Origin: Tricholomella constricta
Lineage: Eukaryota > Basidiomycota > Agaricomycetes > Agaricales > Lyophyllaceae
Length of the DNA: 64,000 bases
Reading direction: 5' to 3'
NCBI GenBank assembly: GCA_013368375.1
Contig: JAACJP010000051.1
Span: 124,001 to 188,000, forward strand
Shown: piece after piece, positions 53,880 through 64,000 of the stretch
Numbering within the stretch: position 1 is the stretch's first letter
Layout of the letters: every line of letters begins with the position of its first letter
Translations under genes and position numbers: made by a program
The notes under the pieces: model-generated
Databases searched by the model: none
What the model was told of the DNA's origin: nothing
What the model saw: only the letters and a program-made list of their open reading frames with translations

Positions 53880-55890
53880 AACTAGACAAGATCGATGACC
53901 TCACGCCCACACATTCAGCCAAGCAGGATCAAATTCATGCGTCCATCATCAGCACTCTACTTGCGCTGATGGACAGGCTGGACGGGCGCAGCCAGATTGT
54001 GGTCATTGGCGCGACTAACAGTCCCGAAGCATCGTCTCGCCATTCGCACGACGCAGATGCCGATGAAGATGATGATGTGATGACAAAACTAAGCCGAACA
54101 TCTGGTACTCTACTCGCAACAGAACGAAGAATCAGACGCGTTCGCAATCCTCTGCCACCACCACCACCACCACAGCAAGGCCCAAAGATCCAGGGCCCTC
54201 CCAGCGCCCCCAACGCCTCACCTGATGTAATGCTGCATGAGCCTCCCAGGAAGAAAGGACGTCTACGTTGACCATACGTCCTCTGGCGCCTCTGCCGACG
54301 CAGATGGCTCGATCGACGATGCACCACAAAGCTCCTCCGACCTTGAGCCAGAAGAGGAGGGAGACGGCAAGCCATACGCCCTCCGGCAACAACAGCGAAT
54401 CAATTACACGATCCCACCAGAGCTCGAGGAAATGCGGAAGCCACCACCGAAGGCTAATGGCGGCGAGTAATGGTGATCATGGTGGGGGAGACCCTGCACG
54501 GCGGCGCCCGGGGTGAGTTCTATTTCGGGCTGCCTGGACTCGAGGCACGGGAGAAGATATTGGGGATCATGACGAAGGGGTGGGCCAGGTGGGGCGAGGA
54601 GGTTGAGGTGGGCGAAGCGGAGGAGGCGATGGGGAAGTGGCAGCCCACTGAGAAACTGAAGGGCCTTGCAAAGCTTACGAAGGGGTATGGAGGGGCGGAC
54701 TTGAGGGTGACTTGCGGTTTTGAGATCTGCCTTTGTGTGGCGGCTGATTTTTCTATTGCTGCTGAAGGCCCTGTGCACGGAGGCAGCGCTCAATGTCCGC
54801 AGATATACCCTCGAACGAGAGGCTGCTGTTGAAGCCGAAGATGATTGGTGTCGGCTTGAGGGACTTTATGATATCCATCAAGAGTGCGCACCTCTCCTTC
54901 GATGCTTTCTAAATGTCTCTCATGGCATCCAGAACTCGTGCCCTCATCTGCAAGATCAACCTTGTCATCAGCAACGCCTCTACCTCCACAATTCGGCCCG
55001 TTGTTGAATGATGCTCTGGAACGTGTCAAGACCGCGATAGGCTGTGTGCTGCCGATGGAGAAAAGGCTTACTGCTCTCGAAGAGGCGATGTTCGAGGATG
55101 ATGACGGAGAAAAGGGGGCATTGGAGAGGGAGATGCTCATGCAGGGTGCGTTCTCATGGCATTATTCTGGCACTCAATGCTAACATACCCCTAGCTATGC
55201 AGACTCTTCGTGTCTATCGTCCTGAGGGCATGGGCTAGGGCTACGTCGGAGCTGCTGCATTGCATTATCTAGAAGGGTATCACATTCAGACTTTGGAACT
55301 GGCCATCCTGATGAGTGACTCAACACGAGTGAGTGAGATGAACTTCACACAATGTCTCTATCGATTGACCGGACGATCATAGACTATAGAGGCAGGTATT
55401 GTCCAGCTTTTCGTCGAGGCTAAGCGCCATCAACCTTCTGTGATTTACATTCTCTCTCTTATGGGATGGTGCGCCGCCGTGCCTGCGGCTTCGCGTTCAA
55501 CCCTCCGCACCATGCTTGATACACTTACCCCCACCGACCCCATCCTTTTACTCGTAGTGGTTGACGGCGATTACCTAGACCTCCCATCCGATGTCAAGGC
55601 GTGGTTCGGCCCCTCCAAGGACAACCGCATCGAGCTCACTTCACCCTCTCTTTCACACCGCATCGAATTCTTCGCACTGCTCATCAAGGATGTCAGGAGA
55701 CCGCCAAACCATTTTGCGGACGGCGTCAAGAGGAAGCTGAGAGTGCTTGAGAAGCTCCCAATTGCACCGCTGCTGGAACCTCTAAAATTGACTGCAGCAG
55801 AGTTGGCAGTGCAGGAGGAGAATGACCAGCGGGTTATCACGCTGCTCAAGTATCGTCTTGGACCTAACGGTACGTCGTCGTTTTAGGTGT
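53880..55890 (+). pseudogene. Yta7/ATAD2-like AAA ATPase pseudogene with scrambled order
   Basis: Pieces resemble the chromatin AAA ATPase Yta7/ATAD2. 53925-54010 gives HASIISTLLALMDRLDGR and VVIGATN (Walker B side and sensor 1). 54375-54470 gives YALRQQQRINYTIPPELEE, which normally lies before the AAA domain. 54510-54710 gives EFYFGLPGLEAREKIL and LTKGYGGADLR. Later parts are PQIYPSNERLLL (54790 on, after a shift), VPSSARSTLSSATPLPPQFGPLL (54935 on), RVYRPEGMG and 55440-55885. Walker A is not seen. Frame changes, stops and the misplaced N-terminal piece show it cannot make the normal enzyme. Confidence 0.7.
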
Positions 55891-56047
55891 CTTCTTTACG
55901 TTCCATTCATTCCCTTTAGGAGGAGTATAATTTTGAGGAGGAGCTGAGTATTGAGAAGAGGGACTGTACTTGACTTTCTTTCACCTTCAAATTAGATGTT
56001 ATTGACACTATATATCAACACTCTCAATTTATGTATTCGTAATTCTA

Positions 56048-59000
56048 TTATGCATTGTTGTAGCTGTCTGTACTGTTGTCGACGATTGCCGCAAGCCACA
56101 GATCGAAAGGGGTGGAAGCATCCATTGGCGCATCTGCATACTCGGCCTTGAGAAGGGATTTTGTGTCCTCGTTGAGAAGGATATCCAGTGTTTGAGAACA
56201 AACGTGCAGATGGGACCCCTATAATTTTTTTCAGCACGCTCCAAATGAAATTCAGAAAAGTAACTCACGCTGGCAGTAGCAAGCCTTTGAGATGAATCAA
56301 ACGTATTCACAAAATTTATCTGAAGATCAGGGATGAGGCACGTAGCCACGGCAGATGACAATACATACCAGTATTTGCTGAAAGTTTCCTGTCAAGTACT
56401 CGGAACCCGTAACGGCCTTCAGGAATTCACGAGCTCGAAAAGCAGGGTGGTTAGAAGGAGGGTCGCGGTCTTCAGACCCTTCGCCGGTGGGATATCCTCG
56501 GCCACGCAGGTAGCGTGCAATGGATTGAAGGCAAAGGGCTTCCAGGTGATTTTGCGCTTCATTTCCTTCCAAATTCGTGTTGGAGACCCGAATTAGTTGT
56601 ATGACTTGGTCGGGATGGACAACGACCCGACCCAAGTAGAGACTGTTGACAATACGGAGAGTTTGTTCATATTCTCCAAATGACTGTTCAAAGAATGGTG
56701 AGCCACAGTCTTCTGATATCCAAACAAGATAGCTCACCTTGATAAATGATAATGCCTCTGATGATGCATGTGCAGGCGAGCCCTCAACAAACTGGTCGTC
56801 AAATCCTGATTTGAGGGCCACAAAAAGCGGGTTTTGATGGATGCTGGCCCAGTCGGTAGTGCCAAATATAAGTCCAGATGTCAATTGGCGCTTGATGGCA
56901 TCTAACGATGAAGAGGTCAGTGAGCGAATGTAAGAAGCCTGTGAAGCGGTTTGAGATTTCTGTTTTTTCTTTCAGCAGCTAAAATTACGCACAGTTACGT
57001 TGGGAATCAGTTCATATATAAGTGACATCGGATCTTGTCCTTGCGGGAGGCTAAGTGTGGAGTTGCCAGAATCATCAGTGATGGTTCGGGGTGGCCAGGT
57101 AGCAAGGCGGTTTGCAATGTTGGGAACAGTTTTGCGGATTAGGTCTTCATCGGTGGTGCCATTAAATTTGTGAATGAGGTGTAAGAGCAAAAATGGTGAT
57201 ATTGGCGTGATTGGATGACGATGAAGCAGAGTCAGGCGCATGATCATTCCATAAGCGGTGAAAGCAAGGATGTCGCCAGCGGAGGGGACCAGTCCTGGGA
57301 CAAGCAACGGAGTGTATAGATCATCAGAAATTCTTGTCCAATGAGTCGAGTTGTTGACCACGAGTCGTAGAAGAGCAGCCCAGGTCGATCTGGCAGGTCC
57401 GTTGCCAACACCCTCTCCCCTGTAGTAATATGAAGAAGATTGAAATAACACATGAATTTGCTGACGTACAATGACACTCGCAGGCGACTTCCAAAAAGTG
57501 TTGCAATGTTGAAATTTTGAATAGAGAGAGTGCGCGCGAGGTTCAATGGTGGAGGCCTGCAGCCGATGCAGGATATGATGTTAGAAAAGAAGGCATGGGC
57601 AGCCTCGTCTGTGGTTTCTGCATAAATACAAAGCTCCTCATCGTAGTCCAGCTCTGTAAGAAACAAAGCAGCAACCTCATCAGACCATATCTCCAACGTG
57701 TCGAGATCATCCTGTGGTGCAAGGGCAGTCAATGGCATGGCAGGCAGGGACGCAGAAGGCATAGTAGTGGAGGCAGTAGCTGGGGCAGAAGCTGGGGCTG
57801 CGAGGTTCTGGAGCTGAGGATCAATTGTGAATAAAGGTGACGAGTTGGGGGCTTCTGTCATTTGGAGATCAATACTTTCGTTCTACATGTACGTGTAAGT
57901 AAACGTTAACTGAATTGGTAACCAACACTTACTGTCTCAGGTTGATCACATCTTTCATCGCACATGGGATTACTGGAGGGCTCATTTATCTGTGGTGTAT
58001 AGGATCGGTTCCACATCCGTCGAGCCAGACACATGTGGGATCCAGTGCCATTCAGTGGACCTATAATGGTACTCTGCATAGGAACTATATACGCCAATGA
58101 GCTTTATTTTGAGGATAAGTAATGGATGAACTCACCAATGAAGATAACTTGTCTTTCAGTTTCACGTCTGTTCAACGGATTGGGTACAGATGGGTCTGAG
58201 ACGACAGAGTAAGATGGCCATCTGCTCGTCTGTTTCTGAAGTTCCTTCTGTGTTAGCAGGGCCAGTGAGTGGGGATAAAGCCAGAGTAAAGTTCCGCTTG
58301 TGGAAGAGCGGTTGGTCTTTCCCGCGGATAGAAGACCCCATTGAATCAAAGTATCAGACATATTTGTGCTTGATGGAGACGGATGGGGGGACATTGTTAC
58401 TGAAAAAGCGAGGTGTCGGTTATTGAAGTGGGTGAGAAGGGATTGATTGAGGTTTTGTAGGACAGGGTCTGTTGGAAGGCCATGGAGATCGAGATCGTAT
58501 GCAAGTCCAATTGTCTTGGCCCTTTCTATGAACCACAGCATTTTCTGTGGTGTTGGAGCTCGTAGCTGCTTGAACCTCTCATCTTCAGCGTCTGGATCGA
58601 GCGTTCCGTAGATCTTGAAAAAAATAAGCAGTGTGTGATGTATATTCACGGTAAAGGCTTACAGGTTCAGGGTGGATGCACACGACGAACTCGTAGGCCT
58701 GCACTTTCGCAGATGTGGAGGATCGTGGGGCGGAAATCCTATTTGAGGGCCTGTGGGTTGGGCGAGCCCTTGGCCGAGGAACTATAGGAAACGTCGAGGG
58801 GCCAGGGTTAGACGCAACCCCCATGGTCCGCGTGGGAGCCATTGAGACAACCGCAGGCTGGTGTCGCTCATACGAAGCCCGTCGTCGGTCATTTGTGCTG
58901 GCATTGGAGGAAATGGATTGATTTGCTGATGAAGCCGGTTGCAGTGGCGACGTGTAATGTTGAGGTTGAATAGAGACATTATTGTTGGAATTGGGTAGTA

Positions 59001-59392
59001 AGCGAGTGGGAACAGAAGATGGTTGAACGGGTTGGCTGAATATTGAAGGGGGGTTCCATGGCAGTAGACTTGGTGGAGCAGGAATTGAAGGTTCGAGATT
59101 GTGCATAAAATAAGGTGCCTGGCAGTGGCGACAGGTCGATCGGCCACCAGGTGTTGGGTCATTCTGTCAAAAAATAAGTGTGGTTTACTAACTGAAAGAA
59201 ATGAAAATATACCGTTTGGAATCTGTTGTCCGAGTCTCGGCAGGTGCGGGGCTCTAGAAAAGGCCCGGGAGCAGGAGAAGGTGAGTGATCATCGAGTGAG
59301 TGTCCACAAACACAGCCAGGGTCACCATGCTCCTGGTAGACTGCTTGGCACTGACAAAAGCGGCATGGGTGCCGCCCTTGCACGACGGACAT
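56048..59392 (-). CDS. Multi-exon protein with zinc motifs and a HECT-like C-terminus
   Basis: Minus-strand exons: 59392-59213, 59163-58663, 58613-58136, 58084-57933, 57882-57470, 57419-56999, then about 56940-56048 with three more likely introns (near 56740, 56350 and 56250). The start has CRFCQCQAVYQEH..GCVCGHSLDDH and CRHC motifs, possible zinc sites. A Ser/Pro-rich linker follows. The C-terminus has FLKAVTGSEYL and HLHVCSQTLDILL, resembling the end of HECT E3 ligases (FVTGS and HTC.N.L), with the Cys in HVC as candidate catalytic residue. HECT enzymes pass ubiquitin through a thioester. The match is weak, so the call is tentative; the exact acceptor near 56940 is uncertain. Confidence 0.65.
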
Positions 59393-59639
59393 AAAGAAAA
59401 AGCAGAGTGTCCAAAATGGATGATCTGAGAGCGCCCCAAAAAGTGACCGGCCACATTCAGACCGATTGGCCAGAGCCCAAACAGGAGCTATCTCAGATGC
59501 TCTCAGGTAAAGGCAGCTTTGAACCAATTGAGAGCACCATCAAGAATCTATTAGCAAGACGTTCATGTTGGCAAAAAGACTGCGACAAGGGGAGAGGCTG
59601 TGCAAGGTCAACGTCACAACAACAGGTCATGATGACAAA

Positions 59640-59930
59640 GTGAGGCGTGGGTAAACATCAAGGTCAACATTTGCAAGTCAAAGACATTGTCGCGATCACT
59701 CTAGGTCAATGTTTTTGTCCGGTGAGGCCCTTCATACGAGAACATACCGCTGCGATCATGCCTTCAGATTTCAATCAATCACAGGTTGTAGAGTCACTCC
59801 TGCTACCTAGTCACTCTCGATGGCTCTAAGGTGCCTGGTGAAGCTAAAGAATCTCGCTGGGCACTTGCAAGGCATATGTGAGTCGCGACATGCGTTCGAC
59901 AGTCATAGGCAAAGATGGCCCAGGATGTTG
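59640..59930. repeat. Dispersed repeat copy, related to 34445-34990
   Basis: 59640-59740 is the reverse complement of 34870-34980; 59800-59925 matches the direct units at 34475 and 34690 (TCGATGGCTCTAAGGTGCC, GCTGGGCACTTGCAAGGCAT). The relative orientation of the two halves differs between the loci. Confidence 0.7.
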
Positions 59931-60115
59931 GTCGGCCACATCTCGAGGCCGCGACGCCGTTCAGCCACATGTTTGCCATCCTTTAGTTGTCGTCGACTTG
60001 TGACATCTGCATATCAGTCTCTCGACTATAAAACCTGCTGCAGAGAACCATGTTATCCAGGTTTCACTCATTGTTCTCATTCTCATTCTCTAACGACGAG
60101 AAATCCTCCATCTAC

Positions 60116-61411
60116 ATGGCCACTACTAAGATCATTCCAGGAGTTATCCCGCAAGACCTCGACAATCAAATTTACATATCCCAGTGGGAAGATAAACTCG
60201 TGAAATCGAGGGACGACCTCTGCGACCGTCTGGACGACCTGCGAGGCTGCCGTGTTCGCTCAATCAGGCATTGCCGGGCCAAAGGGTCGGCTGTCCACGA
60301 ACTTGTTATTGTTGAAGTTCGGTCCGGTGACGATCATCGATTCATGCGCCTGGAGCGCTTGAACAAGAAGGAAGCTGGGGAGACGACCAGGTGAGTTTTG
60401 AGTCTATTTTCTCCTATGCGCTGTAGCTCAATTTGTCATGAAGTGAGCAGAAAAAGCGCACCGCCAAAGAAATCGTCGGCTTGCACAGCGGGAACCACGA
60501 TCGTGTTAAATGGACCTCGACCCTCAAGACCGCGATGGCTTCTTCAAAAGAAGAGAAACCGTACCTCGTGGTCCAAACCCTCACTTTTCCAAACGACTTT
60601 ACCACCATCGGCGTCATCGATGTCATAGCGCTCGCGACCGCCATCACCAGCTCCGCTGAGAACTACAGCTTGTTTGCCCATATGTGTCTCTGGTTTGCTG
60701 CGATCTTCTTCGAATGCATGAAAAAGAGGACCATCAACCACGACGGGGTCCACTTTGCCGAAGGCCCATTGTATGCGGAACGGGGGAATATACTCAAAGT
60801 CAACTTTGTTGACGCCAACTGCAAACTCATCGCCACTGGGCTCACTGTTAAGACAAAGGAAACTCTCGTCAATCACTATTCTGCTGAGGGGACAGAGCAG
60901 TTCCTAGTTGCCTTCGAGAACGACTCTCGGCTTGCAGTCGGCGATCTTGCTGAGAACCCGGTGGATACGATGATGAAACGGTGGGATATATCGGGCAAGA
61001 AGCTGACAGCCTCGTTGAAAGCCGCGGTTGATGCTGCAATTGCAGAGAGGGATGCACTCAAAATCGCAAATGCTGCATTGGCTACCGAGCGTGCAGAACA
61101 TGTTGCAGAACGTGAGAAGCTTCATGCTTCATTGGCTGCCGAACGCGCCGAACGGATGAAGCAGGACCAGCAGACTGCAAAGTGGATGGCGGAGCGCGAC
61201 GCTGAGGTGGCTGCAGAACGGCAAGGACGTCTGAAGCTGGAGGCTCAGGTGGCTGCCGAACATGCTGAACGTATGAAGCAGGAGCAGCAGACTGCACAGC
61301 GGATGGCAGATGTATGTATTTTTGCATTGAACAGGCAACTAATTATTGACATACTCCTAGATGATGGCTCGTATGCAGTCACTGGAGGCGTCACTCTCCG
61401 TCACCGGATAA
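60116..61411 (+). CDS. 397-aa protein with repeated C-terminal coiled coil, three exons
   Basis: Exons are 60116-60390, 60444-61311 and 61361-61411, in phase (1194 bases). Residues 1-230 are globular: a charged N-terminus, KEIVGLHSGNHDRV, then ALATAITSSAENYSLFAHMCLWFA. The N-Y-x-L-F..C..F-A arrangement recalls the Asn-Cys site of papain-like NlpC/LRAT or PPPDE folds, but this is only a guess. From residue ~270 an Ala/Glu/Arg coiled coil has two copies of a unit with AERAERMKQ(D/E)QQTA. The last exon is tiny. No signal peptide or membrane span. It lies next to a dispersed repeat and shows no breaks. Function unknown. Confidence 0.75.
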
Positions 61412-62640
61412 TGTCTCATTCAGGTGAGTTATCAACCCATCGCGGCTCCAGTCACGCTATCGTGCTTACGGGACGCGACAAGGTCGAGCTGTCCATCGCT
61501 ACTTCGCGAAGGAGCTGGGGTGGGGGTCCATGGTGTTTGATATCCACGCGTCCTTGACTTTGCTTGATCGACTTGCTATGCTGTTTCTTCTTCGCCTCGT
61601 TCTGATTCTTTGCTCTTGATTGTTCTGTTGATTTTGATTGTTTTGTTTTTCGTCGTAAATGAGCTTTGTATTCAGCGGCTGTGTCACAGTATGTTTCGTG
61701 CTTCCACTATGAATGCCAGGGAAAGATAATTTCTGCTGTCTGTTTGACAAACATCGGACAGGTCTAACAACAAGAAAATCATGGGATGTCGGTCATTCCT
61801 CTTCGTCCCTGATGGCGGGTGGCAAGGAATAAGCTTCATCTCAAACAGCGTATATCAGATCCAGACCTCGACAAACCACGACGAAGCGCCCATACAGTGC
61901 GCAGCGCGCGGATCTCATGCACGCCCTGCTCGAGTCGATCTACACTTTCCAAAGGAACGCTGGCATGGTGAGCGGTGGTTCGAGACATTAAGCTTTTAAA
62001 TGGCATGCGTACGGCGAAGCCTTGCAGTTGGAAATCGAGCTCCGAGTCGATACATTTTGATCCACGCGAGGGGGTTGTCAAAGTCGAACTGATGAGAGCG
62101 GTCAGAAGAAGTTGATTGCGTGCTTGGAGATACTTCTCTACTCGTTACCGAGCGCGGTCGAATTCCCAGTTGGCTGCGGATTCGTTGATGGGCTCGTTCT
62201 TGTTTATTATGATGCCTCCGAAACCCATTCCGCGAGAGCAGGGAGGTCCAGGTCCAAGCGACATGATAACGCTTATCATGTGTGACAAGCGTCATCGCCG
62301 GGCACGAGTGCTGTCAATGTCCTAAGCAAGACATTGAGAATGCGGTGAACAAACCATATCAATGGGCTACCTTACCTTCCTCTCGATCTCTTCCGACAGA
62401 GTGCAGTCCAGCTCACAAAAAGCGATATCCTTCCGAACGACACGCTTCTCCCAAAGAGGAGGGAGGCAACTGTGCGACGAACTGCATGCGCCCGCCCCAC
62501 TGCTGCTTCGTCCTCCTCAAACTAGCCCCTTCCTCCGATGGCACCTTCAAGCGAATTGCGCGCGCACAACTTGGTTTGTTTCGAAGAGGCAGAGGTTTTT
62601 ATCGGATACGTACATGTACAGGGCAGGTGTTTTCGAACGG
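61412..62640. other. Stretch without recognised genes
   Basis: Short ORFs only; no family motif, repeat partner or RNA signature recognised. Confidence 0.4.
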
Positions 62641-62644
62641 ACGG

Positions 62645-63184
62645 GTGTCTGCAAAAGCGTGCAGAACAGATAGAGATCCAGATAGTCCGCGGCAAGGATT
62701 TGCAACGTGGGGTATGGCGACAGATTTGTGTGAAGTTCAAACCGTCAGCCAACCATGAGGAAGGCAGAAAAGAAAAAAAGGTAACCAGCCCTGGTAGTCG
62801 GACAGCCCCAGTATATCCCCGCTTGATAACAAGTGGCGATACCTGAAGCCGCTGTCGCACTGAGCCTCAGAGAAGCACAGGGAAACAGGACCCGGTCCTG
62901 GGCGCCCAAGGCCAGGAGCTAGTCAACAGGTCACATAGCGGTTGGGTTGTGACTGATCGAATTTTGCATTTTGTTGGGCTGGAGGATTTGAACGATTGCA
63001 ACCGGCTGAAATTTTTTTGAGTAATCTTCAGTTAGCAATTATTGGAACGTGCGTATGTGAGCGACACCCTGAAGGATGGTAGTTGTATGCTTGCGATAGA
63101 TGAGAAGATGAGGAGTGTATGGTCACAGGGAGACGAATGTAGCTCATCGATGTAGTTCAAATATCTCCCTAGCTTTTTGATTCC
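62645..63184. repeat. Tandem duplication, copy 1
   Basis: It matches 63359-64000 at high identity, from GTGTCTGCAAAAGC to CTCCCTAGCTTTTTG. Copy 1 lacks about 105 bases found in copy 2 at about 63428-63535. Confidence 0.92.
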
Positions 63185-63362
63185 GTCGTATATCCTCTTC
63201 CTTGAGTTCCGAGTTCAGAGCGGTGGATATCTCGCAAGCATACTGCTCCCTGACCTGTTATTCATCATTTTATGAGAATGGAAAATGAAAACAGAGGCGA
63301 AAGAGTACCTTGACGAGCTCCTTCAAGTGCGATGGGACTAGGGCAGGCGCTTTCGCGCGTGT
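63144..63362 (-). pseudogene. Last two exons of an unidentified gene
   Basis: On the minus strand, exon 63362-63309 (18 codons, ending HLKELVK) and exon 63254-63144 (VREQYACEISTALNSELKEE to FELHR and TGA) join in phase 0 through a GT..AG intron. An acceptor (TTTTGCAG) precedes the first. No further upstream exon is found, because the preceding bases belong to the next duplication copy. The sequence is helical and charged; not recognised. The window's last bases hold the same end of the next copy. Confidence 0.5.
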
Positions 63363-64000
63363 CTGCAAAAGCATGCAGAACAGTCAGAGATCCAGATAGT
63401 CCGCGACAAGGATTTGCAACCTCAGGGCGGGTGGGGTATGGTCGATAACCTGCGATATTCGTGCAACGTGAAGGAAAAAAAAGGACATTACGTCAGGAGT
63501 TTTCTGAGTGACACAGCTGACGCTAAACGTATTCGTGAAGTTCAAACCGTCAGCCAGCCATGAGGAAGGGAGAAAAGAGAGAAAAAGGTAATCAGCCCTG
63601 GTAGTCGGACAGCCCCAGTATATCCCCGCTTGATAACAAGTGGCGATACCTGAAGCCGCTGTCGCACTGAGCCTCAGAGAAGCACAGGGAAACAGGACCC
63701 GGTCCTGGGCGCCCAAGGCCAGGAGCTAGTCAACAGGTCACATAGTGGTTGGGTTGTGACCGATCGATTTTTGCATTTTGTTGGGCTGGAGGGTTGAACG
63801 CGTGCATCCGGCTGAATTTTGTTTTTGGCAATCTGGAGTTGGAAATTCTTGAAGGCCCCTATGTGCCCAGGTAATAAACGAAACCCTGAACGATGGTGGT
63901 TGTATCCTTTTCATAGATGAGAAGATGAGGAATGTACTGTCACAGAGAGACGAATTCCCGTGGCTCATCGATGTAGTTCAAATATCTCCCTAGCTTTTTG
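63359..64000. repeat. Tandem duplication, copy 2, runs off the window
   Basis: Partner of 62645-63184, with an extra ~105-base segment. It ends with the start of the same terminal exon (complement of KAREIFELHR), so the duplicated gene end continues beyond the window. Confidence 0.92.

Overview
The window reads as a transposon-dense stretch of a filamentous basidiomycete genome, most likely an Agaricomycete. Genes are cut by introns of about 46-60 bases with GT..AG ends. The mobile elements (a chromodomain Ty3/Gypsy element, a KDZ DNA transposon and a Tad-like LINE) and the repeated 2-oxoglutarate oxygenase-like genes are typical of that group. No rRNA, intact tRNA or CRISPR array was seen. 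Splice models below were built by hand and checked for reading phase at every junction.

Layout. (1) 1-9941: a Ty3/Gypsy chromovirus without its 5' end (gag, protease, RT, RNase H, integrase, chromodomain, then a large accessory ORF and a 3' LTR). Its DNA is packed with short perfect inverted repeats. (2) 10004-10404: last exon of a 2OG-Fe(II) oxygenase-like gene. (3) 10566-24336: an apparently complete 13.8-kb KDZ transposon with ~0.8-kb inverted ends, a 9-base flanking direct repeat, and five genes: a 137-aa protein, a coiled-coil Zn2Cys6 protein, a 665-aa protein, the 1123-aa KDZ transposase and a 570-aa acidic protein. The element carries about 77 CCGCGG sites; the other 50 kb has about ten. 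CCGCGG is an everted CGG pair, the kind of site Zn2Cys6 proteins read. (4) 24.5-25.3 kb: two simple repeat blocks. (5) 25376-26874: a complete 2OG oxygenase-like gene.

(6) 27.8-31 kb: a tRNA-like SINE remnant, a viroplasmin/RNase H1-N domain gene with a GC-rich minisatellite, and an intact 447-aa five-exon gene of unknown role. (7) 31-39 kb: mostly decayed repeats, an acid-sphingomyelinase-like pseudogene and a ~250-bp palindrome. (8) 39.1-42.9 kb: part of an NCBP1 (cap-binding CBP80) pseudogene and an intact ten-exon gene with a possible TET/JBP-like C-terminus. (9) 43120-51715: an integrase-core gene on the minus strand, split by an intact 6.8-kb LINE (43604-50397) with a 13-base target duplication. 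(10) 52-56 kb: a second NCBP1-like fragment, a disordered ORF with an early stop and a scrambled Yta7/ATAD2-like pseudogene. (11) 56048-61411: an intact HECT-like gene and an intact coiled-coil gene. (12) 62.6-64 kb: a tandem duplication holding the last exons of an unidentified gene.

The strongest new signals are the pairing of a Zn2Cys6 protein with saturating CCGCGG sites in the KDZ element, and the hairpin-saturated sequence of the Gypsy element. Functional statements are inferred from motifs; no database search was possible.
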